DNA from: DASQPA01 sp963757335
Lineage (GTDB): Bacteria > Acidobacteriota > Thermoanaerobaculia > Multivoradales > UBA5704
Assembly (NCBI GenBank): GCA_963757335.1
Contig: CAVWRJ010000025.1
Coordinates: forward strand, 744,001 to 808,000
Direction: 5' to 3'
DNA length: 64,000 nucleotides
Every line of letters starts with the position of its first letter. Positions within the stretch are counted from its first letter, which is position 1. The notes below the pieces were generated by a model. That model was not told where the DNA came from. It was given only the letters and a program-made list of their open reading frames with translations, and made no database searches. A program made the translations under genes and the position numbers. This document shows, in pieces, positions 31,954-41,374 of this stretch.

Positions 31954-32794
31954 CGGGCCTCTCGGTGCCCTCTCCCGGCGTCCGCTGGACGATGGCCTCC
32001 ATCCGCGCCCTGCGGCGGAGGTCGGAGGCGGCCCGGGCGGCGCTGCCGCGGTCGGGGTAGCGCCCCACCCGGACGACGTGGAGGACCCCGCGGCTGCCGT
32101 GGACCTCGACGACATAGGGCGCATAGCCCTGCCGGGAGAGCTCCGCCACCGTCTCCTCCGAGTTCTCGACCTGGGAAAAGGCTCCTACCTGGATCGTATA
32201 GCGGCCCTCTCCGGCGGCGACTTCAGGGTTGACAGGGGTGGCCGCGGCCACGGGTACTGACGGCGCTGGCGACGCTAGCGGCGCTGGCGGTACTGGCGGC
32301 GCTGGCGGTGCTGGCGGTGCTGGCGGCAGGGGTGCGGTCTTCGGCAGACCGATCGACTCCCCCGCCCCCGCGATCGGGCCGGGAATCTCCTCTGGAGCCG
32401 GCCCGGTCGGCAGCTCGATCGTGGGCCCGGTCGGAATCGCGGACGGCGATACCGTCGCCGGTGCCGGCCTGCCCTCCGCGGCTGCCAGGGCCGCGGATAC
32501 CGCCGATATCGTCGGGATCGCGGATGTTGGCGAAACAGGCTCCGCGGTGACCGCCACCGGGCTGGGCGGATCGGGGGCGACGGGGGGCGGTGCCGCGATG
32601 GGGGCGATCTCCCGGGCTGGCAGCGGCGCCGGGCGCGGCGGGGCGGCGGCCTGAATCGTCGTTCCGTTGGGGAGGCTCCAGTAGACCCCGACCAGCACCC
32701 CGGCGAAGAACAGCATCCCACCGCCTAAAGCGAGCCCGCAGAGGACGAGCACCAGCGATTTGCGGTCGAACAGGAAGTTGTACATGGCAGACAT
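31940..32794 (-). CDS. SPOR-domain membrane protein with Pro/Ala linker
   Basis: A 284-residue protein: short cytoplasmic start, one transmembrane helix (LVLVLCGLALGGGMLFFAGV), a ~150-residue Pro/Ala/Val-rich linker and a C-terminal SPOR domain (RYTIQVGAFSQVENSEETVA, then LHVVRVGRYPDRGSAARAA). SPOR domains bind denuded peptidoglycan at division or cell-wall sites. Part of the linker DNA (32250-32335) is a run of near-identical 9-nt units and may vary in length. It is the last gene of the vgrG transcript unit. Confidence 0.88.
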   Translation of the reverse strand: MSAMYNFLFDRKSLVLVLCGLALGGGMLFFAGVLVGVYWSLPNGTTIQAAAPPRPAPLPAREIAPIAAPPPVAPDPPSPVAVTAEPVSPTSAIPTISAVSAALAAAEGRPAPATVSPSAIPTGPTIELPTGPAPEEIPGPIAGAGESIGLPKTAPLPPAPPAPPAPPVPPAPLASPAPSVPVAAATPVNPEVAAGEGRYTIQVGAFSQVENSEETVAELSRQGYAPYVVEVHGSRGVLHVVRVGRYPDRGSAARAASDLRRRARMEAIVQRTPGEGTERPATSG

Positions 32795-32806
32795 GGCTGT
32801 TCCTCT

Positions 32807-33541
32807 CTATCCGCCCCCGAAGTGTTTGATTGCCAACCGGGTGGCGAGGGGCTGCTTGCCGGCCTTCTTCTTGGGCCGGCCCTTGGCGTCGTAGGCGACC
32901 GGCTCCCCCGCCGGCTGGCCGAGCCGGAAGGCCGCCTTCTCCCGCACCCGGCCGTCCTGGTGATAGCGGATGACGGTACCGTGGAGGAGCCCCTCCTCGT
33001 AGGGGGCCTTCTCTTCCAGCTCGCCGGTGCCGTAGTAGGAGAGCGCCTCGCCGTGCAGGAGGTCGGCCCGGTACCAGGCCCGCCTCACCACCCGGCGGCC
33101 CGGCCCGTAGGCGACCGACTCGCCCTCGAGCTTGCCGGCGCGGTAGGCGAGCTCGGAAGTGAGCTGCCCGGCCTCGTCGTAGGCGAGGGCGGGGCCGTCT
33201 AAGAGGCCGTGGGCGTAGGACGAGCGGCGGAGCTCCCGGCCCGAGAGATAGAGGACGAGCTCGCCGTGCATCCTCCCGGCGCGGTAGCCGAGGCGCTGGC
33301 TGACCCAGCCGTTGGTGTCGTAGAGCACGGTCTCGCCGTCCAGCAGACCGTGCTTGAACTGGGCGCGGAGGGCCGGCCGGCCGTCGGCGGAGTAGCGCAC
33401 GAACTCGCCGTCGAGCACACCCTGCCGGAAGTGGGCCACCGAGGCGAGGAGGCCCGCCTCGTCGCGGGTCTCGACCGCGCCGTCGAGGACGGGCTCCGGG
33501 GGAGACGGTGGGGCGGCGGGCTTCGCGTCCATGGCGATCAA
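32807..33541 (-). CDS. MORN/YwqK-type repeat protein in a type VI secretion cluster
   Basis: The 244-residue protein is built of about eight repeats of the form G-x-Y-x(5)-G-x(4-8)-Y-x-x-G-x-x-(D/E/H)-G, for example FRQGVLDGEFVRYSADGRP and YEEGLLHGTVIRYHQDGRVR. This is the YwqK-like MORN module, which often lies next to vgrG as effector adaptor or immunity protein. No signal peptide is present. Its ATG overlaps the 3' end of vgrG by 4 nt, so it is translated with it. The role in secretion is inferred from context. Confidence 0.8.
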   Translation of the reverse strand: MIAMDAKPAAPPSPPEPVLDGAVETRDEAGLLASVAHFRQGVLDGEFVRYSADGRPALRAQFKHGLLDGETVLYDTNGWVSQRLGYRAGRMHGELVLYLSGRELRRSSYAHGLLDGPALAYDEAGQLTSELAYRAGKLEGESVAYGPGRRVVRRAWYRADLLHGEALSYYGTGELEEKAPYEEGLLHGTVIRYHQDGRVREKAAFRLGQPAGEPVAYDAKGRPKKKAGKQPLATRLAIKHFGGG

Positions 33542-35607
33542 TTGATCTTCACCAGGCCGCCCTTGACCGTCAGCATGCCGCCGCCGTCGACGGTCTGGCT
33601 GGCCGAGGCTTTGTTGGTGAGCGAGATGCCGCCGTCGTTGGTCATCGAGGTCGTCGCCTTGTTGGTGAGATCGGTGCCGGCCTTGTTGGTGAGCGCCGTC
33701 CCGGCCTGGTTGGTCAGCTCGGTGCCCGCCTTGTTGGTGAGCGCCGTCCCGGCCGTGGCGTCGAGGGTCTGGCCGGCCTTGAGGATCATCCCCTTGCCCG
33801 CCTTGATGGTGATCGCCCCGGTGACGTCGATCGAGAGATCGCCCTGGATCGTCAAGGTGTAGTCCTTCGTCACCGTGTGGGTGAAGGCGTCTGAGTCGTC
33901 GTGGGTCTCGGCCTTGGTGACTTTGACCGCGCGGGTGCCGGCGACCTCGTGCGATTCGTTGCCGGTGCTGACCTTGATCGTCCGGTTGCCCTTCGACACG
34001 GTGAGGGTCTCGTCCTTCTCCTCGATCGTCGCCGTGCGGTTGTTCTTGATCGTGATCGTCTCGTCGTTCAAAACCTTTTTGGTGCGGTCGTGCTCGATTA
34101 CGATGTTGACGTCCTTCTGGCCGTGGACGTAGATCTCCTCGCTGTCTTTTTTGTCCTCGAAGCGGATCTCGTTCGAACCGCCGCCGCCCTTCGACGTGTT
34201 GCTCTTGGTCGTGCTCTTCGTCTGCTCGTCGGGGAGAGCGTAGGGGACCGTCTGCTCGGCGTTGTAGACCGAGCCGGTGATGAGCGGCCGGTCGGGATCG
34301 CCTTCCAGAAAGGAGACGACGACCTCCTGGCCGATCCGCGGCAGGAAGATCTGCCCCCAGCTTTTGCCCGCCCAGCCGTGGGCCACCCTTATCCAGCAGG
34401 AGCTGTTCTCGTCGTTCTTCCCCAGCTGGTCCCAGTGGAACTGGACCTTCACCCGGCCGTACTTGTCGGTCCAGATCTCCTCACCCGACTTGCCGGTGAC
34501 GATCGCGGTCTGGGTGCCGGGGATGATGGGTTTCGCGGTCGTCCGCGCCGGCCGGTAGGGGACGGTGGCGGGGAACGCCTCGAAATGGTTGCCATAGCTC
34601 CCCGGCTCGCCGGAGTGGACGACCCGCGAGAGCACCCAGTCGGCATTGACATCGGTCCGCGGATGGCCGGAGAGGGTGAGCTTGAAGCCGGAGACGACGG
34701 TCCGCGAGTTGCTGTCGCAGAAGAGGAGCTTCGCCGGCAGCTCCTGCCCTTCGATGCGGAGCTTGCTCCGCGCGTCCCCCTTGTCCTTCTTTGAAAAACC
34801 CCCGGGATACTCGTAGATCCGCCGCTTGGCGCCGTCGGTCGCCACGGTCGAATCGACGCTCGCGATGAGATCGGTCGACGGGGTCTCGAAGTTGAAGTCG
34901 TCCATGGCGTACTTGCCGGGGATCACCCGCTCCTCCAGCCGGCAGCTCGTCGCGACCTCCTGCTGGACCCAGGTTTTGGAAGCTCCATAGCCGAGCGTGC
35001 CGCCCGACGGACAGGCCGGTGCGGCGGTCGAGTCGTCGGCCATCACCAGGGTGTGCTTGCCGTCGGCGTGCTCGAAATAGTAGAAGATCCCCTCGTCCTC
35101 GAAGAGCCGGGAGACGAAGCCGAAGGCGGTCTCCTGATATTGCACGCAGTACTCGCGCGGGTCGTAGGTGCCGGTCAGGCTGCGCTTGAAATCGGTGAAC
35201 CCCAGGTCCCCGAAGAGCTGCTCGGCGATGTCGGGAACGGATTTATTTTGAAAGATCTTGCTGTCGGCCTCCTGGGTGAGCATCCAAAGCCAGGGGACGA
35301 GCTGGGCGTGGTAGATGGCGAAGCCCTGCTCCGTCCCCGGCTGGTGGACCGTGCCGGCATAGGCGAAGCTTGAGACGAGGCCGTTGATATAGCGCTTCCC
35401 CTCGTCCGAGAGATAGAGGGTGATCGTGGCGCTCTTGCCGACGATCTGGCTGAAGTCGACCGCCGGATCTTCCGAGCGCATTTCGAGCTCGAAATGGAAG
35501 AGGCCGGAGATCCGCTCCTCGCCGGAGAACGAGCGCAGGAGGAGCTTGTCGGTGCCGAGCGGCGTGCTCAAGGTAGCCTCTAGAGCCGCCTGGGCGTAGG
35601 ACGCCAA
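33538..35607 (-). CDS. vgrG: Type VI secretion system spike protein VgrG (TssI)
   Basis: The 689-residue protein spans the VgrG core: LLLRSFSGEERISGLFHFEL, VHQPGTEQGFAIYHAQLVPW and FQNKSVPDIAEQLF (gp27-like part), then WTDKYGRVKVQFHWD and WGQIFLPRIGQEVVVSFLEG (gp5 OB-fold). A long beta-helix tail ends in repeats of LTNKAGTx. No extra enzymatic domain is attached. It lies 3 nt downstream of clpV. VgrG trimers tip the secretion needle and carry effectors. Confidence 0.95.
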   Translation of the reverse strand: MASYAQAALEATLSTPLGTDKLLLRSFSGEERISGLFHFELEMRSEDPAVDFSQIVGKSATITLYLSDEGKRYINGLVSSFAYAGTVHQPGTEQGFAIYHAQLVPWLWMLTQEADSKIFQNKSVPDIAEQLFGDLGFTDFKRSLTGTYDPREYCVQYQETAFGFVSRLFEDEGIFYYFEHADGKHTLVMADDSTAAPACPSGGTLGYGASKTWVQQEVATSCRLEERVIPGKYAMDDFNFETPSTDLIASVDSTVATDGAKRRIYEYPGGFSKKDKGDARSKLRIEGQELPAKLLFCDSNSRTVVSGFKLTLSGHPRTDVNADWVLSRVVHSGEPGSYGNHFEAFPATVPYRPARTTAKPIIPGTQTAIVTGKSGEEIWTDKYGRVKVQFHWDQLGKNDENSSCWIRVAHGWAGKSWGQIFLPRIGQEVVVSFLEGDPDRPLITGSVYNAEQTVPYALPDEQTKSTTKSNTSKGGGGSNEIRFEDKKDSEEIYVHGQKDVNIVIEHDRTKKVLNDETITIKNNRTATIEEKDETLTVSKGNRTIKVSTGNESHEVAGTRAVKVTKAETHDDSDAFTHTVTKDYTLTIQGDLSIDVTGAITIKAGKGMILKAGQTLDATAGTALTNKAGTELTNQAGTALTNKAGTDLTNKATTSMTNDGGISLTNKASASQTVDGGGMLTVKGGLVKIN

Positions 35608-35610
35608 GGG

Positions 35611-38445
35611 TTACCCCCGCACCGTGTAGACGAAGGCGCCACCCGGGCTGTCGTCGAGCGAGACGTGGATGCCCGAGAAGCCTTCGCCTAAAGCGATCCG
35701 CCCGAGGAGGGCGGCCGCCATCTCGGGGAGGAGCGTCTGGGTCAGAATGTGATCGATGTTCCGTGCCCCGCTGTCGACCTCGGTGCAGCGCGAGGCGATC
35801 GCCTCGACCAGCTCCTCGCCATAGGTCAGCTCGGCGTGATGGCTGTCGCGCACCCGCTGGCGGATCTTGGCGAGCTTCAGCTCCACGATCTCCCGGATCT
35901 GCGCATCGCCGAGCGGGTAGTAGGGGACGGTCACCAGGCGTCCGAGGAAGGCCGGCTTGAAATGTTTCAAGAGCGCCGGCCGCACCTCTTCGGCGAGCCG
36001 CTCGGGATCGGGCCGGGCGCCGTCGCCATTCCCCCCATTCCCGGCTTCGCGGCAGAGCCGGGCGATGACCTCGGCGCCGGCGTTGCTGGTCATCAGGATG
36101 ACGGTGTTCTTGAAATCGACCGTCACCCCCTCGCCGTCCTCCAGGGTCCCCTTGTCGAAAACCTGATAGAAGATCTCCGCCACGTCCGGGTGGGCCTTCT
36201 CCATCTCGTCCAGGAGAACGACGCTGTAGGGCCGCCGCCGCACCGCCTCGGTCAAGACGCCGCCGCTGCCGTAGCCGACGTAGCCCGGGGGCGCCCCCTT
36301 CAGGGTGGAGACGGTGTGCGCCTCCTGGAACTCGGACATGTTGACGACGATCAGGCTCCGCTCGCCGCCGTAGAGGAGCTCGGCGAGGGTGAGGGCGGTC
36401 TCGGTCTTCCCCACCCCCGACGGGCCGACGAGGAGGAAGACGCCGATCGGTTTGCCCGGATCGTCGAGCTTCGCCCGCGAGGTGCGGATGCGCCGGGAGA
36501 TGGCGTCGAGCGCCTGGGGCTGGCCGACGATCCGCTCCCCCATTTTCGCTTCGAGCGCGAGGACGGCGCGGATCTCGTCGAGCTGCATCTCGCCCGCCGG
36601 GATGCCGGTCCAGGCGGAGACGACGGAGGCCACGGCGCGGGCGTCGACGGCGACCGGCACCATCGGCTCCTCCCCCTGAATCGCCGCCAGCTCCTCGCGC
36701 AGGCGGCCCAGGCGCTCGCCCTGGCGGAGGGCGCGCTCCGCGGCGGCCGGATCGGGGAGCTCGCCCGGTGCTTCTCCGACTCTCCCGGCTTCCACCCCAC
36801 CCGCCGGCTCGGCGGTCTCGGCGGTTTCGGCCTCCGCCGCCTCGGCGCGGGAGGCGAGCTCGTCCTCGATCTTGCGGATCTGCTTGACCAGCTTCAGTTC
36901 CCGCTTCCAGCGGGCGGCGAGCGAGTGATGCCGGGCTTCCAAGAGCCCGAGCTCGGTCGCCAGCGCCTCCGCGGTGCCCGCGTCGTGCCCACCGTTGCCG
37001 TTCCCGGTCCGGCCGAAATGCCCCACCGCCTGGTCGCGTTTGAGGCTCGCCCGCTCGCTCTCGATCCGCAGCATGTCGCGGGCGACCGCCTCGATCGCCT
37101 CGGGGGTGCCGTTCTGGGCTAGGGCCACCCGGGCGCAGGCGGTGTCGAGGACGCTGATCGCCTTGTCCGGGAGCTGGCGGCCGGGGATGTAGCGGTGAGA
37201 GAGGGTGACGGCGCCGCGCACCGCCTCGTCGAGCACCCGCACCCCGTGGTGCGCTTCGAGGTGAGAGGCGAGGCCGCGCAGCATGTCAATCGCGGTCGGC
37301 TCGTCCGGCTCGTCCACCTTGACCACCTGGAAGCGGCGGGCGAGGGCGGGGTCCTTCTCGAAGTAGCGCTTGTACTCGGCCCAGGTGGTGGCGGCGATGG
37401 TGCGCAGCTCGCCCCGGGCGAGGGCGGGTTTCAGAAGGTTGGCCGCGTCCCCCTGGCCCGCCGCCCCGCCGGCGCCGATCATGGTGTGGGCCTCGTCGAT
37501 GAACAGGATGATGGGGGTGGGCGAGCCCTTGACCTCGTCGATCACCGAGCGCAGCCGGTTCTCGAACTCCCCCTTGACCCCAGCGCCGGCCTGGAGGAGC
37601 CCGAGGTCGAGGAGCCGGAGCGAAACCTTCCGGTGGGCCGGCGGCACGGCGCCGGCCGCGATGCGGAGAGCGAATCCCTCGACGACGGCGGTCTTCCCCA
37701 CCCCCGCCTCGCCGGTCAGGATGGGGTTGTTCTGCCGCCGACGGGTGAGGATGTCGATCACCTGGCGGATCTCGACGTCCCGGCCGCGGATGGGGTCGAT
37801 GAGCCCGGCCCGGGCGCGGGCGGTCAGGTCGACCGTGTAGAGGTCGAGGGCCGGGGTCGCCGGAGCCCCGCCGGCCGGCCGCGGCGCCCCGCCCTCCGGC
37901 GTACCCTCACCGCCCGCCGCTTCCGGCCGCGTCCCCACCGCTTTCGTCGGCGCCCCCCCGTCCTCCCCCGAGCCGCGGACCAGCTCGGTCACGTCCTGGC
38001 GGAGCGTCTCGCGCGGAATCTTGCCAAGGCCGGGGGCCGACTGAAGGGCGCTGGCGCGCAGGATGTCGTTGTCGAGGAGCGCCAGGAGGAGGGCCCCCGA
38101 GCGGATGGCGCTGTCCCGGAAGTCGAGCGAGGTGCGGAGCCAGGCCTCCCTTAGGAGCTGGAGCACCTGGGGGGACATCGCGGGCGTCCGGCTGTTGCCG
38201 CGCTCGAAGGTCCGCAGCATCGCCGACAGCTCGTGCGCGATCGTCTTGGCGTCGACCTCGTAGTAGCGCAGGATGCGCGCTAGGTCGGTCTCCGGCGCGG
38301 GAGGGAGCTCGAGCAGCCGAGTGAGGAAGTGCTCGACCTCGACGTTGTAGTGCGTCTCGGCCACGCACAGCCCCGCCGCCCCCTCCAGCGCCTTTCGGCA
38401 GGTGGGGTTGAGCTTCTCGATCAGGCCCTTGAGGTCGACAGTCAC
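35611..38445 (-). CDS. clpV: Type VI secretion ATPase ClpV (TssH)
   Basis: The 944-residue AAA+ disaggregase recycles the contracted TssB/TssC sheath. The start MTVDLKGLIEKLNPTCRKAL is typical of ClpV and not ClpB. Walker A motifs are GEAGVGKT and GPSGVGKT, with Walker B ILFIDEAHTMIG and VVLLDEMEKAH. The middle coiled-coil region is present. The inter-domain linkers near residues 150-200 and 545-575 are unusually rich in Ala, Glu and Gly. It heads the clpV-vgrG-MORN-SPOR unit; sheath and baseplate genes are not in the window. Confidence 0.95.
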   Translation of the reverse strand: MTVDLKGLIEKLNPTCRKALEGAAGLCVAETHYNVEVEHFLTRLLELPPAPETDLARILRYYEVDAKTIAHELSAMLRTFERGNSRTPAMSPQVLQLLREAWLRTSLDFRDSAIRSGALLLALLDNDILRASALQSAPGLGKIPRETLRQDVTELVRGSGEDGGAPTKAVGTRPEAAGGEGTPEGGAPRPAGGAPATPALDLYTVDLTARARAGLIDPIRGRDVEIRQVIDILTRRRQNNPILTGEAGVGKTAVVEGFALRIAAGAVPPAHRKVSLRLLDLGLLQAGAGVKGEFENRLRSVIDEVKGSPTPIILFIDEAHTMIGAGGAAGQGDAANLLKPALARGELRTIAATTWAEYKRYFEKDPALARRFQVVKVDEPDEPTAIDMLRGLASHLEAHHGVRVLDEAVRGAVTLSHRYIPGRQLPDKAISVLDTACARVALAQNGTPEAIEAVARDMLRIESERASLKRDQAVGHFGRTGNGNGGHDAGTAEALATELGLLEARHHSLAARWKRELKLVKQIRKIEDELASRAEAAEAETAETAEPAGGVEAGRVGEAPGELPDPAAAERALRQGERLGRLREELAAIQGEEPMVPVAVDARAVASVVSAWTGIPAGEMQLDEIRAVLALEAKMGERIVGQPQALDAISRRIRTSRAKLDDPGKPIGVFLLVGPSGVGKTETALTLAELLYGGERSLIVVNMSEFQEAHTVSTLKGAPPGYVGYGSGGVLTEAVRRRPYSVVLLDEMEKAHPDVAEIFYQVFDKGTLEDGEGVTVDFKNTVILMTSNAGAEVIARLCREAGNGGNGDGARPDPERLAEEVRPALLKHFKPAFLGRLVTVPYYPLGDAQIREIVELKLAKIRQRVRDSHHAELTYGEELVEAIASRCTEVDSGARNIDHILTQTLLPEMAAALLGRIALGEGFSGIHVSLDDSPGGAFVYTVRG

Positions 38446-38580
38446 GGCAAACTGCTGATTTTAAGCGGACGAAGCGGGTGGATCTTAGCAGCCCCGCGAG
38501 GGCTCTCGCGGGGAGGAGAGGGGGACTAGATCTTTTTTGGCCCCCGGTCTTCACCCCCGGGGCCACCGTCCCCCAGAACT

Positions 38581-38877
38581 GAGAGCTTGTGAAAAATTCG
38601 GCTTGCCGGAGCTATTTGCGCCGAGGGCTCCAAGAATGCGATGGGAAACTCGCCCCGGAGGGGCGGCGGCATGTAGCCAGGGGCGTAAGCCCCTGGTTTC
38701 GTCAAACCATTGAATTCAAAGCCCCGGAGGGGCGACGGCAATCAGCGACCTGGAACTGCCGTCGCCCCTACGGGGCTTCATTTTTGGAAAACTACCTGAC
38801 CAGGGGCTTGCGCCCCTGGCTACATGTCGCCGCCCCTCCGGGGCTGGGAACGAGGACCAGATTTTTTCACAGCCCCT
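38581..38877 (+). mobile_element. ~295-bp MITE-like repeat, copy 1
   Basis: The element starts near GAGAGCTTGTGAAAAATTC and ends near GATTTTTTCACAGCCCCTGA, giving imperfect ~20-bp terminal inverted repeats around CTGTGAAAAA. Inside are several palindromes of the CCCCTCCGGGG and CAGGGGCTTGCGCCCCTG kind. A copy more than 95% identical by eye lies inverted at 46724-47019. No coding capacity is present. It fills the 444-bp gap between clpV and the vapC-like gene. Confidence 0.85.
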
Positions 38878-38889
38878 GAGCGCCGGTCT

Positions 38890-39306
38890 CTAGCGGATGA
38901 ACTGGATGGGACAGACCGCCGCTTGCGCGATTGGGTCGAGCTCGTGATGATCGCTGCTCAGGACAGAGCCGTCTTCCAGGAGAGCAAGGGCAAGGGCGAA
39001 ACAGTCGGCCAACGAAACCCGCCGCCACTCGGCCTTGAGCTTTCCGGCCGTCCGCCAGAGGTCTGCGGGGATCGTGTCCACAAGCTCGATACCGGCGTCC
39101 GCCAGGATTCTTTCGAGAGCCGACGCATCCTTTTCGCCAGCTCGACGGTAGATGTCGTAATAGACTTCGCAGATGTTGACGGCGTGGATGAGGCAGCGGT
39201 TGCGGGGGTTTTTCAGGACCTCAGCGACAACCTCGGCGCCAGGTTCTTGCTGCAGAAATGCTATGACCGCGCAGGAGTCCAAAACGTAGAGACTGTCAGC
39301 GGACAA
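38890..39306 (-). CDS. VapC-type PIN-domain toxin
   Basis: A 138-residue PIN protein: LYVLDSCAVIAFLQQEPGAE (first Asp), HAVNICEVYYDIYRR (second acidic residue), then SLADCFALALALLEDGSVLS and SSDHHELDPIA (the later acidic residues). It is a predicted metal-dependent RNase. Its start overlaps the end of the antitoxin gene by 11 nt, the usual vapBC layout with the antitoxin first. The stop lies about 12 nt from the MITE-like repeat. Confidence 0.88.
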   Translation of the reverse strand: MSADSLYVLDSCAVIAFLQQEPGAEVVAEVLKNPRNRCLIHAVNICEVYYDIYRRAGEKDASALERILADAGIELVDTIPADLWRTAGKLKAEWRRVSLADCFALALALLEDGSVLSSDHHELDPIAQAAVCPIQFIR

Positions 39307-39637
39307 ACTTCCGTTCCTCGATCTCCATCTCCTCGAGCTTTTGTTTCGCGAAATCCTCGCTCGTCAACATCAGTCCCCGGCCAATCCCCATGACTCTTTC
39401 GACCCGCGCGCTGCGCTCCTCCGGAGAGAGATCGCGAAAAGACCGCTTCTCCTTGGCGAGCTCCTCGGCCAATGCCGCCATGCGGCCCTGCCCCTCGGGC
39501 TTCGCGCCTCGGTCCCTCTCGTTCTCCGCGGGTACGAGCACGATCAGCTCGACCGGTCCGGAACGGATCGACTCCGGGAACTCCACCAGCGCGCGATGGT
39601 CTTCCGGAATCACGACGCGGATCCTATGGGTTTGCAT
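39296..39637 (-). CDS. VapB-like antitoxin
   Basis: A 113-residue protein starting RIRVVIPEDHRALVEFPESI, a compact N-terminal fold, with LIVLVP. It then runs into a charged helical region (AALAEELAKEKRSFRDLSPE) and a C-terminal tail (EDFAKQKLEEMEIEERKF) suited to wrapping the toxin. The N-terminal domain is too diverged to name the DNA-binding fold. It is coupled to the PIN toxin by an 11-nt overlap and probably autoregulates the pair. Confidence 0.75.
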   Translation of the reverse strand: MQTHRIRVVIPEDHRALVEFPESIRSGPVELIVLVPAENERDRGAKPEGQGRMAALAEELAKEKRSFRDLSPEERSARVERVMGIGRGLMLTSEDFAKQKLEEMEIEERKFVR

Positions 39638-39754
39638 AGTTGAAGTTTACCATGGCCCCCTGGGCCGACCTCTAGATCTTCTTTAGTCCCCCATGGGAGA
39701 GGCGTCCTCGCCCTCGCGCCGCCATACTCCCTGTCGACCGCGAGGAGGAACGCT

Positions 39755-40138
39755 TTGGGCTTCGCCGCACGTCTGGGGGACATGGTTCTCCAGGACTCTC
39801 CCCACTGCCACGCGCCGATCCACCCGCCGGCACCGGTGCCGACGCCGTCTGCCCATCCGGCGCTCCCCTTGACCATCATCAAGGGGGAGCCCACGGTGCT
39901 GATCGGCGGCCAGCCGGCGGCGCGCTTGACCGACACCACGGCCCCCTGCCTCCTGCCCGGCTGCGTGCCCGGCGGGCCGGGGATGATCGCCCTCGGTTCG
40001 GCCACGGTGCTGATCGGGAGCCTGCCGGCGGCGCGGGTCAACGACATGACCGCCCACACCGCCTGCGTGGCGCCGATCCCCGGTCCGGTCGGCAAGGTCC
40101 TCCCGCCCGGCTGCCCCACCGTGATGATCGGGGGCTAG
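39755..40138 (+). CDS. PAAR-domain spike-tip protein (type VI secretion)
   Basis: The 127-residue protein consists of PAAR repeats: PLTIIKGEPTVLIGGQPAARL and SATVLIGSLPAARVNDMTAH, with His and Cys residues (HCHAPIHPP, HTACVAPIPGP) for the tip metal. It caps VgrG and sharpens the spike. The start is taken as TTG at 39755, preceded by CGAGGAGGAACGC; the first ATG in frame would remove nine residues. It lies more than 1.2 kb from clpV, on the opposite strand. Confidence 0.88.
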   Translation: MGFAARLGDMVLQDSPHCHAPIHPPAPVPTPSAHPALPLTIIKGEPTVLIGGQPAARLTDTTAPCLLPGCVPGGPGMIALGSATVLIGSLPAARVNDMTAHTACVAPIPGPVGKVLPPGCPTVMIGG

Positions 40139-40142
40139 CCGC

Positions 40143-41261
40143 TTGCGGCGGAGCCACCTCGCAGCCATCGCCCCCCTCTGCCCCGTCTGCCGGACGCGCG
40201 GCGCCGAGTCGCCGGTCGCCCTCGCCGACATCTATAGAGAGGAAGGGGAGCACGTCGTCGAGGGCGCTCTGCGCTGCACCGACCCGGGATGCCTCTCCGA
40301 GTTTCCGATCCTCGACGGCATCCCGCTCCTTCTCCCCAACCTCCGCGCCTACGTCGCCGGGTCGATCGATCAGATCTATCCCCGTACCGATCTCTCCGCC
40401 GCCACGGAGAGCCTGCTCGGCGACTGCTGCGGCCCCGGTTCGGCCTTCGACATCACCCGCCAGCACCTCTCGACCTATGCCTGGGATCACTATGCGGATC
40501 TCGACCCGGAAGAGGTGCCGGAAGAGGTGCCAGGCGATTCGCCAGGCTCCGTCCTCCGGCTCCTCACTCGCGCACTGGCGCTCGCCGGCGAGCTCCCTTC
40601 AGGCCCTATCCTCGACCTCGGTTGCGGTCCTGGACGGACGAGCTTCGCCCTGGCGGCTCCAGGAGTTACGAGGTGCCAGGTGCTTGGCGTGGACCTCGGC
40701 TTCCCGCTGCTCCGCCTCGCTTCCACCGTCCTCCGCCAGGCCCAAATGCGCTACCCGCGGCGCCGGGTGGGGGTGGTCTACGACCGCCGGGACTTTCCCG
40801 TCCGGCTCGCCGGGAGCGCGGCGGTCGACTTCTGGGGCTGTGATGCCACCGCCCTCCCCTTTAGCGACGGGACCTTCGCCGCGATCGTGGCGCTCAACGT
40901 CCTCGACTGCGTCCCCTCCCCCTACGACCTCCTCGCCGCCCTCCCCCGCCTCCTCGCCCCCGGCGGCAAGGCTCTCCTCACCTGCCCCTACGACTGGTCC
41001 CCCGGCGCCACCCCCGTCGAAGCGTGGATCGGCGGTCACTCCCAGCGCGGTCCGGCCCAGGGGGCGAGCGAGCCGGCTCTCCGCACCCTCCTCACCCCTG
41101 GAGCGCATCCGGCGGCCATCCCGGGACTGAGGATCGTCGCCGAAGAGGAGTCGGTGCCGTGGCGGGTGCGGCTCCACGAACGGAGCGCGGTCGAGTACCG
41201 GGTGCATCTGATGGTGGTCCGTCGAGAGGAGCGAGAGAAGGAGAACGGCGGCCTGTTTTGA
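40143..41261 (+). CDS. SAM-dependent methyltransferase with N-terminal Cys-rich region
   Basis: A 372-residue protein. Its first 70 residues have CPVCRTRG and a Trm112-like ALRCTDPGCLSEFPILDGIP, so a zinc-ribbon is likely. The class I methyltransferase core begins at LDLGCGPGRTSFAL (residues about 157-170), with FWGCDATALPFSDGTFAAIV and ALNVLDCVPSPYDLLAALPR following. The substrate is unknown. The start is a TTG at 40143, only 4 nt after the PAAR stop, so the two genes are likely one transcript. A link to secretion is positional only. Confidence 0.82.
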   Translation: MRRSHLAAIAPLCPVCRTRGAESPVALADIYREEGEHVVEGALRCTDPGCLSEFPILDGIPLLLPNLRAYVAGSIDQIYPRTDLSAATESLLGDCCGPGSAFDITRQHLSTYAWDHYADLDPEEVPEEVPGDSPGSVLRLLTRALALAGELPSGPILDLGCGPGRTSFALAAPGVTRCQVLGVDLGFPLLRLASTVLRQAQMRYPRRRVGVVYDRRDFPVRLAGSAAVDFWGCDATALPFSDGTFAAIVALNVLDCVPSPYDLLAALPRLLAPGGKALLTCPYDWSPGATPVEAWIGGHSQRGPAQGASEPALRTLLTPGAHPAAIPGLRIVAEEESVPWRVRLHERSAVEYRVHLMVVRREEREKENGGLF

Positions 41262-41283
41262 ACCGGCCGCACCTCGGCACTGT

Positions 41284-41374
41284 GGTACTGGCTCCGTTTG
41301 GATCCGAGGACGGGCGACTGGCTGCGCGAAGCGCCCGAAGGAGTCCGCCCGCAGGATCGAACGGAGCCAGTACC
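41284..41374. mobile_element. Variable-arm hairpin element, copy C (inverted)
   Basis: Arms GGTACTGGCTCCGTT and its complement AACGGAGCCAGTACC enclose the reverse complement of the 53-nt core found in copies A and B. A direct repeat CGGCACT occurs on both sides (41275-41281 and 41375-41381), compatible with a 7-8-bp target-site duplication. It lies between convergent methyltransferase and acyl-CoA ligase genes and may serve as a shared transcription end. Confidence 0.8.

Noticed and set aside
36351..36800. Extra gene inside clpV
   Set aside because: It is an alternative frame of the AAA+ domain; clpV is complete and continuous.
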